The translations under genes were made by a program, and so were the position numbers. Positions 55,930 through 64,000 of a DNA stretch of 64,000 nt are shown piece by piece. Below the pieces are notes generated by a model. It was not told where the DNA came from. It ran no database searches and was given only the letters and a program-made list of their open reading frames with translations. The stretch is from Paraglaciecola arctica (GTDB taxonomy: Bacteria > Pseudomonadota > Gammaproteobacteria > Enterobacterales > Alteromonadaceae). Within the stretch, counting starts at the first letter, position 1; each line of letters opens with the position of its first letter. The stretch covers positions 124,001 through 188,000 of the forward strand of contig NZ_JAHKQO010000031.1 in the NCBI RefSeq assembly GCF_018861065.1, given 5' to 3'.

Positions 55930-56466
55930 TTATATCATCTGCCGAAAACGAGACCAGTCAAAAGCAATCCCTGGATCGGTTTTTCTACCAGGGGCAATAT
56001 CGTTGTGGCCAACAATTCGTCCTAGCGTAATCGCTGGATAAATTTGCATCAATTGTTTAGTGGCGATACCCAAGCTTTGATATTGTTCTTGGGTGTATGG
56101 AATATGGTCAGCGCCTTCGAGTTCAATACCAATAGAAAAATCATTGCACTTATTCACTCCTTGAAAACTTGAAACACCGGCATGCCAAGCTCTTTTATTA
56201 AAGGGCACAAATTGCAAAATATGTCCGTCACGTTTGATTAAACAATGAGCTGACACACGCATTTGATAAATACTGGCAAAGTAGGGATGTAACTTAGGAT
56301 CTAAACAGCCAGTAAAAAAGTACTTAATATAATCACCACCGAATTGATTGGGTGGCAATGAAATATTGTGTACTACCAATAGTGAAACACTAGTTTTTTC
56401 GGGGCGTTCGTCCCAATGCGCAGTAGGACAATATTCGGCTTCAGATAAAATGGCGTTCTTAATCAA
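55930..56466 (-). CDS. ampD: 1,6-anhydro-N-acetylmuramyl-L-alanine amidase AmpD
   Basis: AmpD removes peptides from anhydromuropeptides in the cytoplasm during peptidoglycan recycling, and its loss derepresses AmpC-type beta-lactamase. The 178-residue protein has zinc-ligand positions His33 (LLVVHNISLPP), a His in IVGHNDIAPGRKTDPG (about 154) and Asp at about 164, plus the conserved NDFSIGIELEGAD segment with the catalytic Glu. There is no signal peptide, as expected. It is divergent from the retropepsin gene and upstream of ampE. Confidence 0.95.
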   Translation of the reverse strand: MIKNAILSEAEYCPTAHWDERPEKTSVSLLVVHNISLPPNQFGGDYIKYFFTGCLDPKLHPYFASIYQMRVSAHCLIKRDGHILQFVPFNKRAWHAGVSSFQGVNKCNDFSIGIELEGADHIPYTQEQYQSLGIATKQLMQIYPAITLGRIVGHNDIAPGRKTDPGIAFDWSRFRQMI

Positions 56467-56554
56467 GGTATTAGCGGTATAAAAGGCCTGATATTGTTAT
56501 CATAACAAAGTGAATTGGCGAAAGCTGAAAAATTTTTAGAGAGTAGTTTAAGCA

Positions 56555-57058
56555 ATGCAGCAAAGTAAAATGGGTAAGGGCATGTTGATCGTTGCTTGGG
56601 TTATTGGTTTAGGCCTATTAACTTTGTTATTTGATGATCAACTTGCCAAACAGTTTAACCCGAACGCCGAACCCATTTCGTCTTTTAGCCAAGGTGTGCA
56701 AGAGGTACGTCTAAAGCAAAATCGAGCGGGGCATTATGTCAGTGGTGGCGCCATAAACGGTCAACCAGTAGTTTTTTTGTTAGATACCGGCGCTACCCAT
56801 GTCTCGGTACCTATGCATTTAGCTGAACAACTTAATTTGCAAAAAGGCAGAATGTCTTGGGTGCAAACCGCTAATGGGCGTGTTCAAGTGGCGCAAACCA
56901 ATATTCAACGATTATCAATTGGTGATATTCAATTGCATAATGTCAGAGCGAATTTAAATCCGGGTTTTAGAGATAATGAAATTCTGCTGGGAATGAGTGC
57001 CCTAAAACAATTAGAATTCACCCAAAAAGGTGAATGGCTCATTTTAAGAAACTTGTAA
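56555..57058 (+). CDS. Membrane-anchored retropepsin-like aspartic protease (TIGR02281 type)
   Basis: The 167-residue protein has an N-terminal membrane helix (GMLIVAWVIGLGLLTLLF, about 9-26) and a single retropepsin-like domain with the catalytic D-T-G motif VVFLLDTGATHVSVP (Asp77), followed by IQLHNVRANLNPG and EILLGMSALKQLEF. As for retroviral-like proteases, two chains would be needed for an active site. The domain should face the periplasm. Substrates are unknown. Its end overlaps the open part of the nadC frame, but nadC probably starts 45 bases downstream. Confidence 0.85.
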   Translation: MQQSKMGKGMLIVAWVIGLGLLTLLFDDQLAKQFNPNAEPISSFSQGVQEVRLKQNRAGHYVSGGAINGQPVVFLLDTGATHVSVPMHLAEQLNLQKGRMSWVQTANGRVQVAQTNIQRLSIGDIQLHNVRANLNPGFRDNEILLGMSALKQLEFTQKGEWLILRNL

Positions 57059-57102
57059 ATAAGGCCAACTTAACCTTAAGTCCCATTGTTATAAGAGAAA
57101 TT

Positions 57103-57963
57103 ATGCTAGATATTGATATTAACTCAGCAGTTGCAATTGCGTTATCGGAAGATTTAAACGGTTTATCCGCTGACGACGGCGACATTACCGCAAATTTGAT
57201 CCCTGCCAATCAAAATATTACTGCCGATATTATCACTCGCGAAGAGTGTGTGTTAGCAGGAGTGGCTTGGGTGACAGAAACTTTTGCGCAACTTGATAAA
57301 GCAATACGGTTGCAGTGGTTTGCCAAAGATGGAGATAGGTTACACGCCAATCAACCTATAGTGCGCGTGACGGGTAATGCCCGACGTATATTAACGGCAG
57401 AGCGTACCGCATTAAACTTCTTACAAACATTATCCGCTACTGCCACTATTGTTGCCAAGTGCGTAAAGGAACTTGAGGGTACTAACACTCAGTTATTGGA
57501 TACTCGTAAAACATTGCCCGGAATGCGACTAGCACAGAAGTATGCGGTAACTTGTGGTGGTGGCACGAACCATCGTATCGGTCTTTTTGATGCCTATCTT
57601 ATAAAAGAAAACCATATTTTAGCCTGTGGTTCGATACAAGCAGCGGTGGAAAAGGCAAGGCAGCATCACCCACACCTACCAGTGGAAGTTGAAGTTGAGA
57701 ATATTCAAGAATTACTTCAAGCAATTGCTGCTAAGGCCGACATTGTAATGTTAGACAATTTTAGTTTGGACATGTTAAAGCAGGCCGTGACCCTCAACGA
57801 AGGTCAATGCAAACTAGAAGTATCAGGTAATATTACTATTGCAGAGTTAAAAAGATTATCTGGACTAGGTGTAGACTTTATATCGTCAGGCGCCCTCACC
57901 AAACATGTTCAGGCGGTAGATTTGTCTTTAAGAGTAATTGAAATAACCACCACTAAACTTTGA
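57103..57963 (+). CDS. nadC: Nicotinate-nucleotide pyrophosphorylase (carboxylating) NadC
   Basis: NadC converts quinolinate and PRPP to nicotinate mononucleotide in de novo NAD synthesis. The 286-residue protein has RRILTAERTALNFLQTLSA, the DTRKTLPGMRLAQKYAV substrate loop, CGGGTNHRIGLFDAYLIKEN and the C-terminal VEVEVENIQEL, DIVMLDNFS and EVSGNI segments. The ATG at 57103 gives a normal length; the frame is open from 57034. Divergent ampD and the following pilA reproduce the E. coli ampD-nadC-ppdD arrangement. Confidence 0.95.
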   Translation: MLDIDINSAVAIALSEDLNGLSADDGDITANLIPANQNITADIITREECVLAGVAWVTETFAQLDKAIRLQWFAKDGDRLHANQPIVRVTGNARRILTAERTALNFLQTLSATATIVAKCVKELEGTNTQLLDTRKTLPGMRLAQKYAVTCGGGTNHRIGLFDAYLIKENHILACGSIQAAVEKARQHHPHLPVEVEVENIQELLQAIAAKADIVMLDNFSLDMLKQAVTLNEGQCKLEVSGNITIAELKRLSGLGVDFISSGALTKHVQAVDLSLRVIEITTTKL

Positions 57964-58042
57964 TTGAAATGTTTACAATAGAATGGGAAGTGTATTTGAA
58001 GACAAGATTTAATGGTTAAGACTTGGGTATATATCTACATAC

Positions 58043-58070
58043 TTGTCAGATGCACAACTCGATCTATACT
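58043..58070 (+). promoter_or_regulatory. Possible sigma-70 promoter of pilA
   Basis: TTGTCA at 58043-58048 and TATACT at 58065-58070 are separated by 16 bases, about 90 bases before the pilA start. No sigma-54 box (TGGCAC-N5-TTGC) is seen. Confidence 0.4.
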
Positions 58071-58159
58071 GAACAGGAATTCAAAAACAACGCCCTAATT
58101 CGGCAACCGGCAAAACCTTTAAAACTTAAATTTACACAAAACGTGTTGGAGATAAAACC

Positions 58160-58588
58160 ATGAACATGACTCAAATGAACAATGCAAAAAAACAAGGCGG
58201 CTTCACTTTAATCGAATTGATGATTGTAGTGGCTATTATCGGTATTTTGGCAGCGATTGCTTTGCCAGCTTATCAATCTTATACAGAAAAAGCACGTTTT
58301 ACTGAAGTAACTAGTGCAACTTCGGCGGCCAAAACAGCTGTCGAGATATGTGTTCAAATGGGTACTGCTTTAGCTGATTGTGATGGTGGTACAAATGGTG
58401 TTCCTGCTGACATAACTGCAGGTACAGGGGTTACTGGTGTCGGCACTGTTGATGGTGTGGTTACAGGAACCAAAGCTACTGATTCAGCAGTAAGTGGTGC
58501 AGGTACTTATACTATCACTCCTACTCAAGATGCGACTACAAAAGTTATTACTTGGGCTGTAGCTTGCGACCCAACAACACTTTGTTAA
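58160..58588 (+). CDS. pilA: Type IV major pilin PilA
   Basis: The 142-residue prepilin has the N-terminal class IV signal: a short leader ending in KKQGG, cleaved before Phe15, then [20 protein letters not shown] with the conserved Glu at mature position 5. The mature protein is about 128 residues. Two cysteines near the C-terminus (ACDPTTLC) can form the D-region disulfide; two more occur earlier (EICVQMG, ADCDGG). GGAG lies about 9 bases before the ATG. A strong terminator follows, so pilC is transcribed separately or by read-through. Confidence 0.92.
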   Translation: MNMTQMNNAKKQGGFTLIELMIVVAIIGILAAIALPAYQSYTEKARFTEVTSATSAAKTAVEICVQMGTALADCDGGTNGVPADITAGTGVTGVGTVDGVVTGTKATDSAVSGAGTYTITPTQDATTKVITWAVACDPTTLC

Positions 58589-58612
58589 GTTTATAATTCT
58601 TCAAAAATACAG

Positions 58613-58635
58613 GCCCGGATTCTCCGGGCTTTTTT
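58613..58635 (+). terminator. Rho-independent terminator of pilA
   Basis: GCCCGG and CCGGGC form a 6-bp GC stem around ATTCT, followed by six T. It lies 25 bases after the pilA stop. Confidence 0.85.
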
Positions 58636-58665
58636 GATTTTAAACTGGAATAAATAAGGTGATTT

Positions 58666-59874
58666 ATGGCTACAGCACCCACAGTATTTGTTTACAATGG
58701 CTCTAATCGACGAGGCCAGATGGTTAAGGGCGAAATTGCAGCAACATCTATTGTTGAAGCAAAAAATCAACTACGTAGGCAAGGGATATCCGCGAAAAAG
58801 GTAAAGAAGCTTGCTAAACCTATGTTTGGTGGCGGAGAAAAAATTAAGCCTGTTGATATTGCGTTAGTATCTAGACAAATTGCCACTATGTTAAGTGCTG
58901 GTGTAACTCTTATTCAAACCTTAGATATGATAGCTTCAGGTCACGCTAACAGAAAAATGCGAACCCTACTCGGAGAAATTGGTGCCAGCGTAAGCGCGGG
59001 TAATCCTTTGTCAGAAACATTGCGTAAACATAATGACTATTTTGATGACTTGTATTGTGATTTAGTAGAAACAGGGGAGCAGTCCGGTGCCTTAGAAACA
59101 ATCTATGACCGTATTGCTATTTATAAAGAAAAAGCTGAAGCGCTTAAGTCTAAAATCAAAAAAGCCATGTTTTATCCAATAGCGGTAATTGTTGTGGCTT
59201 TTATCGTAACTACTATCCTATTGATTTTTGTAGTTCCTCAATTTGAAGAAATATTCTCTAGCTTTGGAGCTGAGCTTCCCGCATTTACTCAGTTTGTATT
59301 AGGTATCTCTCGAGGGATGCAAGATTACGGATTGATTATAGGTGGAGTGGTGATTGCCGCTGGTGCGTTATTCGCTAGAGCCCATAAGAAGTCTTTGAAA
59401 TTGCGGGATTGGGTAGACGCTAAAACCTTAAAAATTCCAGTGATAGGCGAGATACTTAAAAAGGCTTCTGTTGCTCGATTTACACGAACCTTAGCGACGA
59501 CTTTTGCTGCTGGTGTACCATTGATAGGCGCGCTGGATTCTGCGGCCGGCGCTGCAGGTAACTCAGTGTTTAGAGATGCGATTTTATTTGTGAAAAAAGA
59601 AGTATCGGGTGGTATTCCAATGAATGTTGCGATGCGTACAACTAATGTATTTCCTGAAATGGTGGTGCAAATGATTGCCATAGGTGAAGAAGCCGGAGCC
59701 GTTGATGAAATGTTAAGTAAAGTCGCAACCATATACGAAGCCGAGGTAGATGACATGGTGGACGGTCTGACGAGTTTATTAGAACCGATGATTATGGCCG
59801 TTCTGGGTGTGGTGATTGGTGGATTAATTGTTGCGATGTACTTGCCAATATTTGAAATGGGTAATGTGGTCTAA
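58666..59874 (+). CDS. pilC: Type IV pilus inner-membrane platform protein PilC
   Basis: PilC is the inner-membrane platform protein that couples the PilB/PilT motors to pilin assembly. The 402-residue length is normal. It has the N-terminal T2SSF-like domain, then the membrane segments IAVIVVAFIVTTILLIFVVP and IMAVLGVVIGGLIVAMYL, and the signature MIAIGEEAGAVDEMLSKVA. The usual pilB ATPase gene between pilA and pilC is missing here. pilD follows about 110 bases later. Confidence 0.95.
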   Translation: MATAPTVFVYNGSNRRGQMVKGEIAATSIVEAKNQLRRQGISAKKVKKLAKPMFGGGEKIKPVDIALVSRQIATMLSAGVTLIQTLDMIASGHANRKMRTLLGEIGASVSAGNPLSETLRKHNDYFDDLYCDLVETGEQSGALETIYDRIAIYKEKAEALKSKIKKAMFYPIAVIVVAFIVTTILLIFVVPQFEEIFSSFGAELPAFTQFVLGISRGMQDYGLIIGGVVIAAGALFARAHKKSLKLRDWVDAKTLKIPVIGEILKKASVARFTRTLATTFAAGVPLIGALDSAAGAAGNSVFRDAILFVKKEVSGGIPMNVAMRTTNVFPEMVVQMIAIGEEAGAVDEMLSKVATIYEAEVDDMVDGLTSLLEPMIMAVLGVVIGGLIVAMYLPIFEMGNVV

Positions 59875-59982
59875 ACAATTTCACTTTTTACGTTTTTTGA
59901 TCGCTCTCTCGTGGCTTGCTAGTTAAAATTCTGGCAAGCTAACGTCACTAAATTTTTATCCTACTGTCTTAAAAGTTAATTT

Positions 59983-60876
59983 ATGCAAGCAACTTTTCAA
60001 TTGATGGCTGACTCCCCAGCCTTTTTTATGGGCTTTGTGTTTATCGTCAGTTTGATGGTAGGCAGTTTTCTGAATGTGGTTATTTACCGTTTGCCGGTTA
60101 TGATGGAGCGCTCTTGGAAAGCTGAAATAGCTGAATATACTGGGTCACAAGAAGCGGCTAAAAGCAACGCGTCGCAGCCATCAGCGCCTCCATTTAATTT
60201 AGTTAAACCCGATTCTACTTGCCCCAAATGTCAGCATAAAATTAGAGCGTGGGAAAATATCCCCGTCATAAGTTGGCTGGCATTAAGAGGTAAATGCAGT
60301 CAATGTAACAACCCCATATCGATTCGATACCCATTAGTTGAGCTAGCAACGGGGCTTTTATCAACGTTAGTTGCCTGGCATTTCGGTTTTGGTTTAGCAG
60401 GCTTCGCCGCTGTTGGTGCCACTTGGTTATTGATCGCCATGACATTTATTGATTTGGACACTATGTTACTGCCCGATCAACTAACGTTATCTTTGTTGTG
60501 GTTAGGTTTATTGCTAAGCATAGAAAGCCCTTTTGTATCGAGTCACGACGCACTTATTGGTGCGGCCCTAGGGTACTTAAGTTTATGGAGTTTATATTGG
60601 ACATTTAAATTACTGACTGGAAAAGAGGGCATGGGGTATGGTGATTTCAAACTCCTCGCCGCAATAGGTGCTTGGGTGGGGTGGCAACACTTGCCTGTGG
60701 TTGTATTGCTATCGTCATTTGTAGGGGCAATTGTGGGGGTAACATTACTGACAGTGCAAGGTAAAGATAAAAGCCAGCCTATTCCATTTGGACCTTATTT
60801 AGCTGCAGCCGGTTGGTTAACTTTGTTGTACGGAGATTGGATTGTTGAACAATATTGGCAGTGGATGTTGCCATGA
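59983..60876 (+). CDS. pilD: Prepilin peptidase / N-methyltransferase PilD
   Basis: PilD cleaves the leader of prepilins and methylates the new N-terminal Phe. The 297-residue protein has the N-terminal SLMVGSFLNVVIYRLPVMME, the zinc-binding Cys pairs CPKCQHKI and CSQCNNPIS, and the two peptidase Asp motifs FIDLDTMLLPDQL and GMGYGDFKLLAAIGAW, with about eight membrane segments. It ends overlapping the coaE start by four bases (ATGA), a translational coupling seen in related genomes. Confidence 0.95.
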   Translation: MQATFQLMADSPAFFMGFVFIVSLMVGSFLNVVIYRLPVMMERSWKAEIAEYTGSQEAAKSNASQPSAPPFNLVKPDSTCPKCQHKIRAWENIPVISWLALRGKCSQCNNPISIRYPLVELATGLLSTLVAWHFGFGLAGFAAVGATWLLIAMTFIDLDTMLLPDQLTLSLLWLGLLLSIESPFVSSHDALIGAALGYLSLWSLYWTFKLLTGKEGMGYGDFKLLAAIGAWVGWQHLPVVVLLSSFVGAIVGVTLLTVQGKDKSQPIPFGPYLAAAGWLTLLYGDWIVEQYWQWMLP

Positions 60877-61499
60877 GTGATTATGTTGTTGGTATAAGTG
60901 GTGGCATAGGCAGTGGTAAAACTACTGTCACAGACTTATTTGCAAAACTTGGCGTAGACATAATCGATGCCGACGTGATTGCAAGGGAAGTGGTTGAGCC
61001 TGGCACTCCTGCACTAAAAGCAATCGTTGCCAAATTTGGTGTATCAGTTCTTGATGAGTCAGGAAAACTTAATCGAGCTAAATTACGAACTTTAGTTTTT
61101 GCTGATATTGAAATTAAGAATTGGCTAAACCAACTTTTACACCCAGCGATTAGAGAACTCATGATGATGCAAATCCAGCAAGCCAAGTCAAAATATTGCT
61201 TGTTGAGTGTACCTTTGTTAGTAGAAAACAAAAGTTATGAATGGGTTGATAGAGTAGCGATAGTCGATGTTGACGAGCAAACTCAGCTTCAAAGAACGGT
61301 GTTGCGTGACAAAACCAATGAGCAACAAATACGCGCGATTATGAGTGCCCAAGCGACTAGGCAGCAGCGTTTGGCCGTTGCAGAGGATGTAATTGATAAC
61401 ACGGGAAACCGTGAAGATTTAATTGAAACAGTCTCGCAGCTGCATCAACAATATCTAAAATTAGCTAATCAAAAAAACGGTGAGTTAAATACAGATTAA
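60873..61499 (+). CDS. coaE: Dephospho-CoA kinase CoaE
   Basis: CoaE phosphorylates dephospho-CoA, the last step of CoA synthesis. From the ATG at 60873 (overlapping the pilD stop) the protein has 208 residues, with the P-loop GISGGIGSGKTTV at the N-terminus, DADVIAREVVEPGTPAL and LLSVPLLVENKSYEWVD. A TTG at 60855 is in frame but less likely. The order pilD-coaE-zapD-yacG is common in gammaproteobacteria. Confidence 0.95.
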   Translation: MSDYVVGISGGIGSGKTTVTDLFAKLGVDIIDADVIAREVVEPGTPALKAIVAKFGVSVLDESGKLNRAKLRTLVFADIEIKNWLNQLLHPAIRELMMMQIQQAKSKYCLLSVPLLVENKSYEWVDRVAIVDVDEQTQLQRTVLRDKTNEQQIRAIMSAQATRQQRLAVAEDVIDNTGNREDLIETVSQLHQQYLKLANQKNGELNTD

Positions 61500-61584
61500 T
61501 TTTAGCCTATTGATTTGATTAAAAATTCTTTACAATGTTTATCCACTGTAAGTATTACAGTTTAATCAAGGTAAATAGGTGATC

Positions 61585-62337
61585 ATGTCTCAAGCAATTT
61601 ACGAATTTCCACTCAATGAAAAGGTACGTACTTACCTTAGGCTTGAGCAGTTATTTAAGCAGCTCGAGCAAGGGAAAACAGCCGGTGAAAATTGGCAATA
61701 TATTAATTTTCTGGACAGTTTATTCACTTTACTCGATTTGTCTGAACGTATTGATCTGCGTAACGACGTTCTCAAAGACATTGAGTCACACGAAAAAAAT
61801 CTGGTCATTTGGTCGCAACACCCAAATATAGATGACGAAGCTCTGCAGTTTGCTTTACAAAAGATTTTACGTTTGCGTGAGTCCCTCAAAAGCAATAAAA
61901 AGGTTGGCGCAGAGCTCAAAGAAGATCGATTCTTGTCCTCAATTAGGCAGAGATTTTCGATTCCAGGTGGTACCTGCAGTTTTGATTTGCCTAATTTACA
62001 TTACTGGTTACAACAACCTAGTGAATATAAACAACAGGACGTTAAAAGTTGGTTACTAGAACTAACTCCAATTCAACAAGCAATGGAAATTACTCTTTCA
62101 TTTTTGCGTGAAAGAGGGAGATTTAGTGCGGTTGAAGCCGAAAAAGGATTTTATCAAGGTATCGCTGAAGATAAAAATGAGTTGATTAGAGTATTGAGCT
62201 CTACTGACCAAGGTTATTATCCCATGTTGTCGGGTAATAAATATCGCTATGCAATTCGTTTTACGTTATTTACGCCTACTATGGAGGGAAGTTCATCTGT
62301 GGAGTCTAAGGTGAATTTTAAGTTGGCGTGTTGCTAA
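61585..62337 (+). CDS. zapD: Cell division protein ZapD
   Basis: ZapD binds FtsZ and bundles filaments at the division ring. The 250-residue protein starts with IYEFPLNEKVRTYLRLEQLF and contains RQRFSIPGGTCSFDLPNLHYW and IRFTLFT near the end, as in E. coli ZapD (YacF). A GTG at 61579 is an alternative start; the ATG at 61585 has AGGTGA upstream. It is followed by yacG. Confidence 0.93.
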   Translation: MSQAIYEFPLNEKVRTYLRLEQLFKQLEQGKTAGENWQYINFLDSLFTLLDLSERIDLRNDVLKDIESHEKNLVIWSQHPNIDDEALQFALQKILRLRESLKSNKKVGAELKEDRFLSSIRQRFSIPGGTCSFDLPNLHYWLQQPSEYKQQDVKSWLLELTPIQQAMEITLSFLRERGRFSAVEAEKGFYQGIAEDKNELIRVLSSTDQGYYPMLSGNKYRYAIRFTLFTPTMEGSSSVESKVNFKLACC

Positions 62338-62373
62338 ACCTATCATTTTTTCAATTCGAGATTATACACATCA

Positions 62374-62613
62374 ATGACTATAGTTAATTGCCCCAATTGT
62401 CAGAAGCAAGTGGAGTGGGTTGCCACTAGTGTTTTTCGTCCTTTTTGCAGTAAAACCTGTCAGTTAGTTGATTTGGGAGAGTGGGCTGACGAAGCGAAGT
62501 CTATCCCTTGTGGCGCAAATAAAGATCAAGAAACAATTAAAATACCTGACTTGGATATTGAAGATATCGAAGCCATGTTAAGTGAACAGTCTGAAGACTT
62601 TTTTAAAGAATAG
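62374..62613 (+). CDS. yacG: DNA gyrase inhibitor YacG
   Basis: YacG is a small zinc protein that inhibits DNA gyrase. The 79-residue protein has the two Cys pairs: [10 protein letters not shown] and [20 protein letters not shown], followed by an acidic tail ([17 protein letters not shown]). It lies 36 bases after zapD, the usual arrangement. Confidence 0.92.
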   Translation: MTIVNCPNCQKQVEWVATSVFRPFCSKTCQLVDLGEWADEAKSIPCGANKDQETIKIPDLDIEDIEAMLSEQSEDFFKE

Positions 62614-62731
62614 TTTGATTCTAAAAATAGATTAAACTAATCAATATTAATTATTTTAAAAGATGAGCGGAAAAGCGTATCTTTCCAGTATTGAATCTTC
62701 ACTTACTTATTTAACTTTTTAGGAGACATAT

Positions 62732-63472
62732 ATGACAAATCCAAATTTTGCAGATAAATCAGGACAAGCGGTACCACAATGTAGTTTTGCTGCGCGCATT
62801 AACGATGAATGGGTGAAAGTGACGACCGACGAATTGTTTAAAGGTAAAACCGTGGTTGTGTTCTCCTTGCCAGGAGCTTTCACTCCAACTTGTTCATCAA
62901 CTCATTTACCTCGCTACAATGAATTGGCTAAAACCTTCAAGGCTAATGGTGTAGATGAAATTATTTGTGTTTCTGTCAATGATACATTTGTAATGAACGC
63001 GTGGGCTGAAGATCAAGAGTCGGATAACGTAACCCTTATTCCTGATGGAAATGGTGATTTTACCGCTGGTATGGGTTTATTAGTAGACAAGTCTGAAATT
63101 GGGTTTGGCAAGCGTAGCTGGCGCTATTCTATGTTGGTTAAAGACGGCGTAGTTGACAAAATGTTTATCGAGCCTGACCTACCTGGTGACCCTTTTGAAG
63201 TATCTGACGCTGATACTATGTTGGCTTATATTGCACCAGAAGCTAAGGCTTCGGTGGCCACTGCTATTTTAACTAAGCCTGGCTGTCCGTTCTGCGCTAA
63301 AGCAAAAACTTTGTTAGACTCCAAAGGATTCGAGTACGAAGAATTAGTGATGGGTAGAGAAGTATCGTTTACATCACTGAAAGCGATTTCTGGAAACGAA
63401 ACTTGGCCTCAAGTGTTTATTGGTGGCAAATTAATTGGTGGTTTTGACGACTTAGAAGCTTATTTTGCTTAA
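62732..63472 (+). CDS. Peroxiredoxin-glutaredoxin fusion protein
   Basis: The 246-residue protein fuses a Prx5-type peroxiredoxin to a glutaredoxin. The peroxidatic Cys is Cys54 in PGAFTPTCSSTHLP. The C-terminal glutaredoxin has the CPFC pair (Cys185/Cys188), then WPQVFIGGKLIGGFDDL. In known Prx-Grx hybrids the glutaredoxin domain uses glutathione to reduce the peroxidase, so the enzyme removes peroxides in the cytoplasm. GGAGA lies upstream of the ATG. It is followed by a good terminator and appears to be a single-gene unit. Confidence 0.95.
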   Translation: MTNPNFADKSGQAVPQCSFAARINDEWVKVTTDELFKGKTVVVFSLPGAFTPTCSSTHLPRYNELAKTFKANGVDEIICVSVNDTFVMNAWAEDQESDNVTLIPDGNGDFTAGMGLLVDKSEIGFGKRSWRYSMLVKDGVVDKMFIEPDLPGDPFEVSDADTMLAYIAPEAKASVATAILTKPGCPFCAKAKTLLDSKGFEYEELVMGREVSFTSLKAISGNETWPQVFIGGKLIGGFDDLEAYFA

Positions 63473-63489
63473 AGTCTAAGTACGGCAGA

Positions 63490-63515
63490 AATGGCGCCTA
63501 TGTGCGCCATTTTTT
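63490..63515 (+). terminator. Rho-independent terminator of the peroxiredoxin-glutaredoxin gene
   Basis: AATGGCGC and GCGCCATT form an 8-bp stem around CTATGT, followed by a T run. It lies about 17 bases after the stop codon. Confidence 0.9.
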
Positions 63516-63587
63516 GTGTCTGCAAATTAGTAAATTATGATGCAACTGGATATAGTAGGGGTTATTCGAAATCAGAGCCTTACCCAT

Positions 63588-64000
63588 ATGAAGTTAGTTT
63601 TTGTGCTGTGCATTTTAAGCACTATTTCATTCTCTTTTGTCGTCAATTCTAAGTCGATTGACTCTAAGTTTGATCGATTTGACAGCATTTATCGAGCACA
63701 ACTCGGTAGCACCAATGGTTGCCAAAAGCCTGAACTCAATGTATTTAAAGTGTGTTCAGAAAAATTAAAAAACGACGGCAATGCACCTTATATTTTGCAT
63801 CATAATCAAAGCACCTCAAAAGTCGTGGTGTTGTTTCATGGATTAAGTGACTCTCCTTTTTATTTCCGCTCGATTGCTGAATCTATTCATCAGCAAGGTA
63901 TTAATGTAGTTGTAGCCTTACTGCCCGGACATGGTAAAAAACTTGCCGATAAGGATATGCAGGATCCTGAGCTGGCAAATCGTTGGCGTAATCATGTAGC
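63588..64000 (+). CDS. Partial exported or membrane-anchored alpha/beta hydrolase
   Basis: The frame runs off the right edge. It starts with a signal-like segment (KLVFVLCILSTISFSFVVN), then reads KVVVLFHGLSDSPFYFRSIA and VVVALLPGHGKKL, which are the HG oxyanion loop and following strand of an alpha/beta hydrolase. The nucleophile region lies outside the window. The ATG at 63588 is one choice; in-frame ATGs at 63537 and 63540 are also possible, and none has a strong ribosome binding site. Confidence 0.65.
   Translation, partial: MKLVFVLCILSTISFSFVVNSKSIDSKFDRFDSIYRAQLGSTNGCQKPELNVFKVCSEKLKNDGNAPYILHHNQSTSKVVVLFHGLSDSPFYFRSIAESIHQQGINVVVALLPGHGKKLADKDMQDPELANRWRNHV

Noticed and set aside
58072-58159. 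A GEMM (c-di-GMP) riboswitch in the pilA leader, suggested by GGCAACCGGCAAAACC
   Set aside because: The conserved GEMM core and paired helices cannot be completed; only a short resemblance is seen.
57964-58159. Sigma-54 promoter for pilA
   Set aside because: No TGGCAC-N5-TTGC-type element was found; a sigma-70-type pair fits better.

Overview
The window is AT-rich chromosomal DNA from a gammaproteobacterium. Gene content and order point to an Alteromonadales marine bacterium of the Paraglaciecola/Glaciecola/Alteromonas type; this is inferred from protein families and synteny, not from a database search. Three blocks keep the E. coli gene order: epmC-yfcL-mnmC-fabB (1.5-7.7 kb), pdxB-asd/usg (27.9-30.1 kb, followed by fimV), and lpdA-aceF-aceE-pdhR / ampE-ampD / nadC-pilA-pilC-pilD-coaE-zapD-yacG (48.1-62.6 kb). 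In E. coli the first two blocks lie almost side by side. Here about 20 kb of accessory genes separate them.

Region by region. 0-1.2 kb: a leftward group with a hotdog thioesterase, an FFLEELY-motif protein and the start of a small membrane-anchored protein. 1.5-7.7 kb: EF-P hydroxylase, a NAD-kinase-like protein and YfcL in one translationally coupled operon, then a MITE-like element of about 242 bp, a small orphan gene, and mnmC divergent from fabB with a FabR-type palindrome between them. 7.9-8.5 kb: an initiator tRNA followed by five tandem ~106-bp units, each ending in a copy of the tRNA 3' end. This resembles the rtT repeats of the E. coli tyrT operon and is the most unusual structure in the window. 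8.8-11 kb: a DUF2892 protein and a GGDEF-EAL protein split by an in-frame stop. 11.5-27.7 kb: accessory genes. These include an orphan with an EF-hand-like loop; a LysR/GST/flavin-ferredoxin fusion/DUF1348 redox cluster; a YHYH lipoprotein and a small exported protein; a DUF418 membrane protein; a CPA2 antiporter; an HExxH-TPR protein; PepSY and DUF2970 membrane proteins; and a Crp/Fnr regulator divergent from an aldolase-hydrolase pair.

27.9-41.1 kb: pdxB, asd and a very acidic FimV, then a cupredoxin/outer-membrane-barrel pair, a DJ-1/DUF1272/cupin operon divergent from a GlxA-type regulator, two tandem DUF481 outer-membrane proteins and a single-domain HDOD protein. 41.3-45.7 kb: a neutral-lipid cluster (wax ester synthase/DGAT, two alpha/beta hydrolases, a convergent SDR) and a DUF1289 protein. 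45.8-47.9 kb: an M13 metallopeptidase lipoprotein. 48.1-54.9 kb: the pyruvate dehydrogenase operon with its regulator PdhR and a PdhR-type operator upstream. 55-63.5 kb: ampE-ampD, a membrane-anchored retropepsin-like protease, nadC, type IV pilus genes pilA-pilC-pilD without pilB, coaE-zapD-yacG and a peroxiredoxin-glutaredoxin fusion. A partial hydrolase runs off the right edge.

Central functions are fatty-acid elongation (FabB), tRNA wobble modification (MnmC), EF-P hydroxylation (EpmC), PLP and aspartate-family biosynthesis (PdxB, Asd), pyruvate oxidation, NAD and CoA synthesis, peptidoglycan recycling (AmpD) and twitching-pilus assembly. Several genes appear to use TTG or GTG starts, and many annotated starts were moved downstream to the first codon with a plausible ribosome binding site or family-consistent N-terminus.
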